9,637 nt of DNA from positions 1 through 9,637 of the forward strand of contig JALNWR010000098.1 of NCBI GenBank assembly GCA_023230795.1. The letters run 5' to 3'. Below, in pieces: positions 1 to 8,039 of this stretch. Origin of the DNA: Candidatus Cloacimonadota bacterium (lineage in GTDB: Bacteria; Cloacimonadota; Cloacimonadia; Cloacimonadales; Cloacimonadaceae). The notes under the pieces were generated by a model. That model saw only the letters and a list, made by a program, of their open reading frames with translations, was not told where the DNA came from and did not search any database. The position numbers and the translations under genes are program-made. Every line of letters begins with the position of its first letter. Position 1 is the first letter of the stretch.

Positions 1-74
1 GACGCCATTTTAGATAGCAACCTACAGCTACACAAGGTTATAGAGTCCTGTAGGGACGGCATTTCAGATAGCAA
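1..74. repeat. Intergenic repeat element, two direct copies with an internal inverted repeat
   Basis: Two 20-base copies at 1-20 and 55-74 match at 18 of 20 positions (core GCATTT..AGATAGCAA, start GACG) and lie 54 bases apart. Between them, CCTACAG (21-27) is the reverse complement of CTGTAGG (48-54), giving a 7-bp stem with a 20-base loop. The second copy reads CCTGTAGGGACG at its left. The first copy starts at the window edge, so its own left part is cut off and more units may lie upstream. The frame is open across both copies, but its translation resembles no protein I know, so I treat this as non-coding. From memory, Bacteroidota genomes carry abundant intergenic repeats with a similar CCTATAGGGACG core. 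The relationship is my inference. Confidence 0.6.
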
Positions 75-134
75 ACACCGACCAGTCCATAATCAGACTC
101 TCGTAAAATGGGGGAATGCCTGTCATCAAAACAC

Positions 135-164
135 TTGACAAGGAGAGCAGGTGCTCAAGCTTTG
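135..164 (+). promoter_or_regulatory. Possible promoter of the C25 peptidase gene
   Basis: A perfect TTGACA hexamer lies at 135-140, about 100 bases before the ATG at 240. No good TATAAT follows at 16-18 bases. AAGCTTTG at 157-164 loosely fits the Bacteroidota -7 pattern TAnnTTTG. The hexamer is preceded 13 bases upstream by GGAATGCCT (113-121), a motif repeated in the other intergenic regions. Assignment is by position and hexamer match only. Confidence 0.25.
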
Positions 165-227
165 GGAAAAAATTAATAATGATGTCTATTCCAGATTCTA
201 AAGTTCTGGTTTGTGACGCCTTTAACC

Positions 228-239
228 AAAGGATATACC
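228..239 (+). promoter_or_regulatory. Ribosome-binding site that fixes the start at ATG 240
   Basis: AAAGGA at 228-233 sits six bases before ATG 240. The frame is open from a GTG at 213, but that start has no purine-rich site before it and would put nine residues ahead of the basic MKK signal-peptide start. The same AAAGGATA octamer precedes the other two genes of the window, so 240 is the better start. Confidence 0.8.
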
Positions 240-3200
240 ATGAAAAAAATCGCTCTCTTTCTGCTGGGACTCTTGATAGTACCAGTTTTGGCTCTTAGTA
301 ATGAATACAAAGAAAGTCCTTCCAGGTTTCAGATACAGTCTCGCAGCGCCACTGGCCTGAGGCTTAGTTTTCAGTTATCAGATTTCAGCGTTTCTGAGCT
401 TATGCAGCAGGGTGAGCTCTACCACAAGATTGAGCTTCCGGGAGCGCAGAGTATGCCACGCACCGGAATGCCGGATTTGCCTGTATTTACCACTACTGTA
501 GCCATTCCTGCCACGGGGGGAGTAACCCTGCAGATCACAGGGGCAGAAGAGCAGACATGGGAGGGCTTTAATCCATATCCCATGCAGGATCAGAGCAAGG
601 CAGAGGCTGTGCGCAGCTTCAGTAAAAGCGAAGATTTTTATCAAAGCAGGACAGTGTATCCCGAAGACGACATTGTCTGTAGCGATCCCATGATTCTCAG
701 GGATTTCAGGATCATCACCCTGCAGGTAAATCCCTTCATTTATGATGCCGGCTCCAGGCAGCTTACCATTCGCCAAAACCTGGAAATTGAGCTTAATTTC
801 ACCAGTCAGCCTTCGGTGAATGAGCTGAGCTCCGAGCCCCAGCATGCATCAGCGGCCTTTACCAAAATCTATGACTCACTCATCCTGAATTTTGATGACT
901 ATCGTGATATAGTGTATGCCAATACTCCGCCCCGCTATTTGATTATCCATGGCAATACCACGGATGCCACCTTTCATACCGCTTTGGATAATTACGCGCT
1001 GTGGAAGCGTCAAAAAGGCGCAGATGTGGATGTATTCAGCACTGCTTCCAACCAGGCCGGCTCTTCTACCTCCAGCATCCAGAGCTTTATCCGGGGTCGC
1101 TACAGCAATCCTGCCACACGTCCGGATTTTGTGATTTTGATTGGCGACACCACTGGCAATTTTAGCGTTCCGGCTTTTTCATATTCAAACGGAGCCACAG
1201 ATTATCCATATACGCACATGAATACCGGAGACACCATGGGCGATCTTTTCATCGGCCGCATATCCGCAGAGAACATCAGCCAATTGCTGGTGCTCTTTCA
1301 GAAGATATATCTTTATGAAAAGGATATCAATGTCGCTACAGCAGATTGGCTGAATCACATGCTTCTTATCGGCGATACTTCTCCTTCCGGCATCTCTGTC
1401 CAATACATCAGCAAATACATCAAAGAGATGGCTTTGGAAGTGAATCCGGACTACACCTTCACAGAAGGGTACGGCTCCGATTTCAGCAGCTTTAGCTCTA
1501 TGATAAATACTGCCATAAATCAAGGTGTGGGCTTTTACAGTTTCCGGGGTTATATAGATTACAGTCCGCCTTCGGAATCCTCGCTCTTTAATGGCCCCAA
1601 GCTCTTACATGCGGTAAATGTCACCTGTTCTTCCAACAACTTCGCCTCTTCCAGTCCTTCGGAGATGGAGACCTTTATTCGCTATGGCTCGCTGGCTGCT
1701 CCCAAAGGCGCTGTGACTGGAATCGGGATGAGCACATCCAGCACGCATACTACTTTTAACAACGTCATACACGGCGGTATCTTTGAAGGGATATTTGTGC
1801 ATGATATGCGCACCATGGGAGAAGCGCTTTTACGAGGCAGACTTTATATGGACGAGATATTTGGCATATCATCCCCGGATAATGTGGCCAGGTTTAACCA
1901 CTGGTGCAACCTGATGGGAGACCCCACCATGGAAGTCTTTACCGGCACTCCGCGTAGCTTTCAGATAGAGACCGAGCAGTCTATCCCCGTGGGGCTGTCG
2001 CTATTGGATATAGCGGTGTCCGATGCGGAAGGTAACAGCATCGAGGGTGCCTCTGTAGTACTGTCTCAGGGCTTTGAGATTTTGTCCCGGGGTTATAGCG
2101 ATGCCCAGGGGCATATCATTCTGGTCTTACCGGAAGATATGAGTCCGGGAGCCGCGCAATTGACCATCAGCGCTCATAACTTCAAGCCCCTGATCCATCC
2201 CATCGATATTGTGGATATCAGCACTTTGGTTCCGGCCGGGATCGTGATCAATGATAGTGAACACGGTAATGCTAACGGCATTGTCAACGCCGGAGAAACC
2301 GTGGAACTCTACTTTGGCCTGCTCAATACCGGTAGTTTAAGTATGAATCGTATCAGCGGCTTGCTTTATACAGACAGCCCCTGGGTAAATATCATTCAGT
2401 CTGCCGTGATATATCCTGCCATTGTGCCGGGAGTAGCTACAAACCATAGCAATCCCGTAATCATTGAAATAGCCCCGGATACTCCGCATCAGAGCATGTT
2501 GCGCCTGCATCTGAATCTGGGAGATGGAGCCACACAAAGCTACGATGTATCTGAATACATCCCGGTGGAATCCGCCCAAATGGAATATGTCGGCCAGCAG
2601 CTTCCGGGCAATGGGGATGGCATCTTAGACCCCGGTGAAAACTCTGCCTTTACCGTATCTGTGAAAAACATCGGAGCGGTAGCGGCTACAGAGCTCTCGG
2701 CAGAATTGATCTCCCTGAACGACTTGCTGGAGGTAACTTCAAGCCTTGCAAACTGTCCGGACCTAAACGTAAACAGCACAGTAGCAACCGGCTCCTTTGA
2801 AGTCTTCTGCCGCACAGAAGCCCTGCCGGGAATGATCATGCCTATGCAGCTCAGGTTATATAGTGATCAAGGCTTCCAGCAGCTAATTGATTTTAGCATC
2901 ACGATCGGCACTGTCTCACAGCAAGACCCCTTGGGGCCTGACCAATATGGTTATGTGATCTACGACTGGACAGATACCTCCTATCAGGAAGCACCCCAGT
3001 ATGAGTGGATAGAGATCGCTCCTGCTCTGGGCGGGATGGGCACTGCTCTGGATATCAGCGATATTTACAACGGCTCCAATGAAGGGGATCAGGTGGGAGC
3101 CAATTCTCTGGCTCTGGTAGATTTGCCTTTTGCCTTCCAATTTTATGGTCGCTTGTACGACCAGATCACGGTTTGTTCCAATGGCTTCATCGCTTTGGGC

Positions 3201-4949
3201 GAGACCGGTAATGCGGAATTCAGGAATTTCCGTCTGCCCGGCGCCATGGGTCCCAGTCCCATGATTGCAGCTTTTTGGGATGATCTGGCTACCCATTCAG
3301 GCAGTGGTATCTACAGCTATTTTGATCGCCAAAACCGTAGCTTTATCATAGAGTGGTACAATATGAAAAACGGATACAACGGCAGCTCGCCAGAAACCTT
3401 CCAGATCATCCTCTACGATCAAAACTACTACTATACCAGCATGGGAGATGGACCCATCAAAATCCAGTATCAAACCTTCAATAACGTCAATGCTCAATCT
3501 GGAAACCGACACGGAAACTTCTGCACTATAGGCATCGAAGACCACACCGGCACCCGCGGCCTGGAATATACTTTTAACAATGTCTATCCCACCGCTGCCG
3601 CTCCTTTGAGTAACGGCAAAGCCATCTACATTACGAACAACCCTTCCATGTATGATGCTCCTATCCTGCAGGATTCGCTACCGGATATCACCCTGTATCA
3701 GGCTGAAAGCATCGTTATTCCGAGTCTTCAGGACTATTTTTACAGTGATGCCTATCTGGATTATTCGCTGATAGAGCTTCCCAATGTGCAGGCCGTAGAT
3801 ACCGCTCAGGGCTTGAAGATCAGCTTTGACCCCTCTTTTTACGGTAGATTGGATTTGAGCATCAGAGCCACAGACCCTATGGGGCGCTATGTAGAGCAGA
3901 ACTTTATGGCTACCGTGCTACAAGCGGACGGGCACTATGAAGACTTTGATCTTAGCGCACAAATGCCGGCAGGATGGTCTGTAAATCATACTGGAACCAC
4001 CAGTTCTACCTGGCAGATCGTATCCACAGATGGCGGGGGATTTCATGCCCATACCACTGCCACCACCGGCCATAGCGCCAATGAACGGCTGAACACCAAA
4101 AACTATAACCTAAGCGGATTTTCCAATACCAGACTCCGTTTCTATATGGATTACAGCCCCATCGGTTCCACTTACAGCCAATTGCAGTATTCCTTCAATG
4201 GCTTTATCTGGACCAATATAGATTCCTACAATAGCCCCCTTACCGGTTATCAAAGCTATACTCTGCCTGCCTTGGACAACCGCAGCTCAGTTAGATTCCG
4301 CTGGACCTATGTGAGCGCTATGAATTCATCCGGCATCGATAACCACTGGATCATAGACGATTTTAGCATCTGCAGCCTGGTTCCGGATACCATCCCTCCT
4401 TTGGATGTTACAGAATTTCAATTCACCGGTCAGAGCATGGGGATAGTCCATCTGAGCTGGAATCCCAGTCAGGATGATTTCTTCAGCCATTATGAGATAT
4501 ACCTCTCGCCAGATTCAAATGTGGGACTTACAAGCCAATTGTACAGCGTGGATCAAGACCCCGCCCTGGGCTTTGTCAGCACTTCTGCTATCGCCATTCC
4601 GGGTTTGCCCAATGGCACATATTGGGCGGCGATCAGAGCCGTGGACCTCAGCGGAAATGCCAGCAGCCTTTCTCAAACTGTGAATTTCGTATTGGGAGCA
4701 GTGCCAGCCCCTGTGCAAAACCTGAATATTACCGTGATGGATGGAACTTTCACCCTCAGTTGGGACCCCGTTCAGACCGATCTTGCCGGCAATCCCATGC
4801 TCATCAGCGGATACAAAGTCTATGGCGCCAACACTATAGACTTCAGCTGTGACGAGGATAGCCTTTTAGACAGCGTGAGCACCACTGAATTCAGTGCGAC
4901 CAGCTCTGCATCTTATAGATTCTTCAAAGTGACCGCATTCAGCGAATAG
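240..4949 (+). CDS. Secreted gingipain-family (peptidase C25) multidomain protein, catalytic His apparently replaced
   Basis: This is a 1569-residue exported protein. A signal peptide spans about residues 1-20 (MKK, then a Leu/Val core). A gingipain-type propeptide follows (about 38-190), then a C25 peptidase domain (about 209-572) with family landmarks LIGDTTGNFSVPAF (300-313), LFIGRISAEN (336-345), NVTCSSNNF (460-468) and LMGDPTMEV (558-566). Cys463 matches the gingipain nucleophile. The usual G-H-G motif reads RGYIDY, with Tyr438 in the His position, so hydrolysis is doubtful. After it come an Ig-like domain (573-660), two tandem repeats with G-N-x-(N/D)-G-I-x-(N/D)-x-G-E loops (about 663-775 and 776-890), a nidogen or choice-of-anchor-like sandwich (about 893-1136), a cadherin-like stretch (1138-1228), a cleaved-adhesin/choice-of-anchor J domain (1231-1378, ending HWIIDDFSI) and two FN3 domains (1382-1487, 1488-1569). 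The last FN3 ends at the stop. I see no canonical type IX secretion tail. Family assignment is firm. Peptidase activity and substrate are unknown. Confidence 0.9.
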   Translation: MKKIALFLLGLLIVPVLALSNEYKESPSRFQIQSRSATGLRLSFQLSDFSVSELMQQGELYHKIELPGAQSMPRTGMPDLPVFTTTVAIPATGGVTLQITGAEEQTWEGFNPYPMQDQSKAEAVRSFSKSEDFYQSRTVYPEDDIVCSDPMILRDFRIITLQVNPFIYDAGSRQLTIRQNLEIELNFTSQPSVNELSSEPQHASAAFTKIYDSLILNFDDYRDIVYANTPPRYLIIHGNTTDATFHTALDNYALWKRQKGADVDVFSTASNQAGSSTSSIQSFIRGRYSNPATRPDFVILIGDTTGNFSVPAFSYSNGATDYPYTHMNTGDTMGDLFIGRISAENISQLLVLFQKIYLYEKDINVATADWLNHMLLIGDTSPSGISVQYISKYIKEMALEVNPDYTFTEGYGSDFSSFSSMINTAINQGVGFYSFRGYIDYSPPSESSLFNGPKLLHAVNVTCSSNNFASSSPSEMETFIRYGSLAAPKGAVTGIGMSTSSTHTTFNNVIHGGIFEGIFVHDMRTMGEALLRGRLYMDEIFGISSPDNVARFNHWCNLMGDPTMEVFTGTPRSFQIETEQSIPVGLSLLDIAVSDAEGNSIEGASVVLSQGFEILSRGYSDAQGHIILVLPEDMSPGAAQLTISAHNFKPLIHPIDIVDISTLVPAGIVINDSEHGNANGIVNAGETVELYFGLLNTGSLSMNRISGLLYTDSPWVNIIQSAVIYPAIVPGVATNHSNPVIIEIAPDTPHQSMLRLHLNLGDGATQSYDVSEYIPVESAQMEYVGQQLPGNGDGILDPGENSAFTVSVKNIGAVAATELSAELISLNDLLEVTSSLANCPDLNVNSTVATGSFEVFCRTEALPGMIMPMQLRLYSDQGFQQLIDFSITIGTVSQQDPLGPDQYGYVIYDWTDTSYQEAPQYEWIEIAPALGGMGTALDISDIYNGSNEGDQVGANSLALVDLPFAFQFYGRLYDQITVCSNGFIALGETGNAEFRNFRLPGAMGPSPMIAAFWDDLATHSGSGIYSYFDRQNRSFIIEWYNMKNGYNGSSPETFQIILYDQNYYYTSMGDGPIKIQYQTFNNVNAQSGNRHGNFCTIGIEDHTGTRGLEYTFNNVYPTAAAPLSNGKAIYITNNPSMYDAPILQDSLPDITLYQAESIVIPSLQDYFYSDAYLDYSLIELPNVQAVDTAQGLKISFDPSFYGRLDLSIRATDPMGRYVEQNFMATVLQADGHYEDFDLSAQMPAGWSVNHTGTTSSTWQIVSTDGGGFHAHTTATTGHSANERLNTKNYNLSGFSNTRLRFYMDYSPIGSTYSQLQYSFNGFIWTNIDSYNSPLTGYQSYTLPALDNRSSVRFRWTYVSAMNSSGIDNHWIIDDFSICSLVPDTIPPLDVTEFQFTGQSMGIVHLSWNPSQDDFFSHYEIYLSPDSNVGLTSQLYSVDQDPALGFVSTSAIAIPGLPNGTYWAAIRAVDLSGNASSLSQTVNFVLGAVPAPVQNLNITVMDGTFTLSWDPVQTDLAGNPMLISGYKVYGANTIDFSCDEDSLLDSVSTTEFSATSSASYRFFKVTAFSE
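2226..2909 (+). repeat. Tandem domain duplication inside the C25 protein
   Basis: Residues about 663-775 and 776-890 align as two copies of one beta-sandwich domain. Each opens with a Gly/Asn/Asp-rich loop (HGNANGIVNAGE and GNGDGILDPGE), followed by a run of beta strands that includes LLNTG or VKNIG. The loop resembles a calcium-binding turn, but that is inference. The DNA of the two copies has diverged, so the duplication is old. Confidence 0.6.
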
Positions 4950-4955
4950 GATTTG

Positions 4956-4986
4956 AAAGGCAGTAGCTTACGGGCTTACTGCCTTT
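4956..4986. terminator. Bidirectional terminator hairpin between convergent genes
   Basis: AAAGGCAGTA (4956-4965) and TACTGCCTTT (4977-4986) form a perfect 10-bp stem around an 11-base loop. It starts seven bases after the stop codon of the C25 gene and contains the stop codon (4968-4970, in the loop) and last codons of the opposite gene. The stem ends in A/T runs on each side but the T tracts are short (TTT), so it may work as a modest terminator in both directions. Confidence 0.65.
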
Positions 4987-7900
4987 ACACAAAAGAAGCT
5001 GTTTTCCAGATACAGCAGGATGTCTTCGATGGTGAAGCTTGTCTCTGCTGTGACGGCAAATACGGTGTAAGGGCTGGGAACAATATCTGGAGTCTCCAGC
5101 AGGTGAATCTCGTAATGGTCTATATTGATGGGATTTCCGCTAAGGTCTTCTTGCACGGCGTCCCACATCAGGACAACGTTGTTTCCCTGCAGCTCTATGC
5201 TCAGATTTTGTGGAGTCAGCGGACTGTTTGCCTGCTTGCTGATCTGCTCTGAGAAGCTGGCGCTGGAAAAGACCTCATTGCTATACTCTGCCTTCACAGC
5301 CCATTTGTAATTTCCGGGCGGCAGAGTATCCCAGGCGGGGTCAGAGCACTCGAGGCCTTGCATGGGACTATCTGTGATAGCAGTCCAGCTGGATGCATCC
5401 CCTTCCGCTCCCGGGCTCAAGCGCCACAATCTATAGCCCTGCAGGCTGCGCGAGCTCTGGCGCAGAGCGCTATTTACCTTGATATCATCGACAAACCACT
5501 GATACCTCAGTCCATCATTTTCAGGAGGGTCCTCAGCATGAAAAGCCAGCTTGATCTGCTGCCCGTGATAGGCCCCCAGGTCTATAACGATAGGTGCGCT
5601 GTATTCCTGCCATCCTCCGCTCTGGCTGCTGGCATTCCACAGGCTCTGCCATACTCCTGCAGACTCGCTAAAGACTTTCACGTAATAATTATCCCCGGCT
5701 TCCGAACCCAGAAACACATAGCTTTCAAAGCTAAGCAGGGCATCGGAAGGACACAGGAATACAGAGCTTATCAGCCATTCGTCTTGATGTTCGTATTCCC
5801 ACCACAAGCCCGCTTGAAATTGCCCATCCGTAGGTGTAACCACTGTAGAGCCAGAGCTGATCTGTCCATATCTGCTCCAGGTGGCCATGGTGCCATTGGC
5901 AAAGGGTCCCGCTGTATTTGTAATAGTCCGAGTCCAATCCGCCGGAGGGAATTCCGGCTCTTCAAAGCTTTGATATATACCCACGGCATCGGTGATGGGC
6001 TCCTGCCAGCTCAGCGCTATAGCGCTATGATCGGCCAGCTCTTCCGCTATCAGAGAGTGGGGAGCATAGGCCATTTCGTTCATGATAATGGTGCCAAAAG
6101 AGTAATCCACATTTCCCAGCTCCAGCTCGCCATAAATGCTACTATAGGAGGGGTGCGTAATGGAGTATGTATAGCTCTGATCTGCTACTGCTTGCAGGAT
6201 TGAGAACGACCCATCCGGCAGCGATTGAGCCAGATAATCTTCATATCCGATCAGCCGGATCGTGGCCTGATCTATCCCCTGCATGCTGTCGCTGGCGATG
6301 ATGCTGCCGCTGATATCGACTCTTGCCACCGGCTGCAGATCGATCTGTAATACCTGTGTCTCGTCTTCCTGGAGCTCAAGTTCCAGCTGCTGGGAAACGT
6401 AAGCGTGTTTGCTGAAGCTCAAGCTATAAGTATCGGGCAGCAAATTGATAAATTGGAAACTGCCATCCAGCCCGCTATATACGCTCTGCACACCGCCATT
6501 GAGCTCTACCAGAACCCCTTCCAGGGGCGATGCAGCTTCATGCACGGTGCCGGTGATATGTCCCACCCCGCCTGGAATTACCGTGAAGGTAGTTTTGGGA
6601 AAAGTGTTATTCAGACTGCCACCAGAGGGACTGGCAGGATCGTATTCCATGTTGTCGCTGTGCATCTCACGGGAGCGGTTTGTGCCTGCACTCTGACACA
6701 AGAATCTGTCGCTGGAGCTGTACCATGAAGTATCCATAGGCCGATTTGCCAGCAACACCAGATTCCCCCCATCCAAGTGCAGATATGGCTCTGGAAAGGT
6801 GATGTTTATGGTATTTTCTCCGGAGGGGAAATCCACTGTGCCGTCAACGACCTGGGTCAGCTGGGTAGAAGGAATCCAGCCTGCACTGAGATCGGTTTGA
6901 GTAGTGCTGCCCAGCCAGATTTTGATGGGCATGGCGGTAAGGTTCGAATTGAATTGATTATAGAACCTAAGGCCCGTGATCATACCCACAAAGTTGCTCA
7001 TCTCGTCTGCAGTGTAGATGGTTTCAAAGAGTGAGCTTTTATAGTAGAAATCAAACGGCACGCGGGCAGTTTGGCTGCCATCTCCGATGGTGATATCATT
7101 CACGCAGTTACCGATTAACTGCACGGTATGGACATCCCGGGTATCGAGGTTATCCGTAATGCTCACTGTGGCGATGTGGTCACCCAGAGAACTTGGAGTG
7201 TAAGTAACTGTAAACATTGCAGATTCAACTGTTTCCAGAGCGGCAGGAAGTGCAGGCAGATTGCTGAGCGTCATGGTGGAGCTGCCGGCGATGCTGATCT
7301 GATTGATGCCCAAAGTTTCTCCGCCTACATTCATGATGGTGAAGCTCTGGCTGCGGCTGCCTCCGAGGTTCACCTCCCCAAAGTCGTGAGACCCCGGGCT
7401 CACCATAAAGATTGGGTCCCCGGTCATGGCAGCCATGATCAGGCGCATATTGGAACGGTTTGAACTGACGTTTCCCGAAGTGGCAGAAGCGGCATCACTG
7501 CTATCACTTTGATAACGTAAAGAGCTATTGAATCCGGTGGGGGTATAATACACTGAGGCATTTCGGGTGTACTGGCCGGGAATCAGAGAAGTAACTACTT
7601 CCACGATGATGTTTGATGTGCCATCCCAGATAAAGGGTGTGCTGAAAGTATGCGAATTCCAGCCTGTGACGGGCAGGAAATTGTTATGAGAAAAGACTTC
7701 TGTATAGGTTCCGGTTTCAAAGGTGCTGCTCAAAGCGTTCTGATTCGTGTGCTTCAGTTTGATCCTGAAATTCGGCATTGGTGAACAGGTATTTATATTT
7801 GCTACGTTGAATTCCAAAGAGTTTATCGGCCCCGAACCTGCGCCTGAGGCAATAAGCTCTGAGCTCAAAATCAGATACTGCTGACGAAAATTCTTGTACC

Positions 7901-8039
7901 AGGTTCCGTATGGGGTGGGTGCGCCAGTTTCGCCATTACTTGCAGTTCCATCACCCAGGGTGATTTGAACTGAGAAGGCTGATCCCACCAGCATTAGCAG
8001 TGCGAAGATCAACGAAATCTTAAAGTTAATCCGTTTCAT
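4968..8039 (-). CDS. Secreted multidomain adhesin-like protein (choice-of-anchor, carboxypeptidase-regulatory-like, FN3)
   Basis: This is a 1023-residue exported protein with no enzymatic domain that I recognise. A signal peptide spans about 1-23 (ending SAFS). Next come a beta-sandwich starting ITLGDGT (about 25-208), an ASPM-SPD-2-Hydin or choice-of-anchor D domain (about 212-312, with HDFGEVNLGG), a second sandwich starting ITIGDGS (about 315-487), and two carboxypeptidase regulatory-like domains (about 493-570 and 572-655; GxVxxxxxPLxGVxV and DGSFxF motifs). An FN3 domain appears split (about 658-685 and 865-935) around an inserted cleaved-adhesin/choice-of-anchor J domain (about 687-858, ending WFVDDIKV). 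A terminal FN3-like domain (940-1023) ends at the stop and resembles the end of the facing C25 protein. The start is supported by AAAAGGA (8048-8054), eight bases upstream. Such architecture suits a surface or extracellular binding protein. Ligand and anchoring are not shown. Confidence 0.85.
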   Translation of the reverse strand: MKRINFKISLIFALLMLVGSAFSVQITLGDGTASNGETGAPTPYGTWYKNFRQQYLILSSELIASGAGSGPINSLEFNVANINTCSPMPNFRIKLKHTNQNALSSTFETGTYTEVFSHNNFLPVTGWNSHTFSTPFIWDGTSNIIVEVVTSLIPGQYTRNASVYYTPTGFNSSLRYQSDSSDAASATSGNVSSNRSNMRLIMAAMTGDPIFMVSPGSHDFGEVNLGGSRSQSFTIMNVGGETLGINQISIAGSSTMTLSNLPALPAALETVESAMFTVTYTPSSLGDHIATVSITDNLDTRDVHTVQLIGNCVNDITIGDGSQTARVPFDFYYKSSLFETIYTADEMSNFVGMITGLRFYNQFNSNLTAMPIKIWLGSTTQTDLSAGWIPSTQLTQVVDGTVDFPSGENTINITFPEPYLHLDGGNLVLLANRPMDTSWYSSSDRFLCQSAGTNRSREMHSDNMEYDPASPSGGSLNNTFPKTTFTVIPGGVGHITGTVHEAASPLEGVLVELNGGVQSVYSGLDGSFQFINLLPDTYSLSFSKHAYVSQQLELELQEDETQVLQIDLQPVARVDISGSIIASDSMQGIDQATIRLIGYEDYLAQSLPDGSFSILQAVADQSYTYSITHPSYSSIYGELELGNVDYSFGTIIMNEMAYAPHSLIAEELADHSAIALSWQEPITDAVGIYQSFEEPEFPPADWTRTITNTAGPFANGTMATWSRYGQISSGSTVVTPTDGQFQAGLWWEYEHQDEWLISSVFLCPSDALLSFESYVFLGSEAGDNYYVKVFSESAGVWQSLWNASSQSGGWQEYSAPIVIDLGAYHGQQIKLAFHAEDPPENDGLRYQWFVDDIKVNSALRQSSRSLQGYRLWRLSPGAEGDASSWTAITDSPMQGLECSDPAWDTLPPGNYKWAVKAEYSNEVFSSASFSEQISKQANSPLTPQNLSIELQGNNVVLMWDAVQEDLSGNPINIDHYEIHLLETPDIVPSPYTVFAVTAETSFTIEDILLYLENSFFCVKAVSP

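Noticed and set aside
91..132. Translation with a KWGNA motif that recalls MazE/AbrB-type antitoxins
   Set aside because: Only five residues match, the frame stops soon after, and there is no toxin gene next to it.
1..138. Frame open from the window edge to TGA 136-138, which could be the end of an upstream gene
   Set aside because: It runs through the direct repeats and the inverted repeat, the translation resembles no family, and an open stretch of 45 codons is not rare. A cut-off gene cannot be ruled out without the upstream sequence.
213..239. GTG 213 as an alternative start of the C25 protein
   Set aside because: There is no ribosome-binding site before it, and it would add nine residues ahead of a normal signal peptide, while ATG 240 has AAAGGA at proper spacing.
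116..298. A 60-codon frame starting at ATG 116 that overlaps the start of the C25 gene
   Set aside because: It has no ribosome-binding site, overlaps the signal-peptide coding region in another frame and has no recognisable domain.
378..845. Antisense open frame of 155 codons within the C25 gene
   Set aside because: It is a shadow of the coding strand, with no start signals and no domain.
5358..6203. Long open frame of 281 codons on the plus strand, antisense to the adhesin-like gene
   Set aside because: The minus strand has a continuous 1023-codon frame with signal peptide, ribosome-binding site and coherent domains. The antisense translation shows no domain, and has no good ribosome-binding site.
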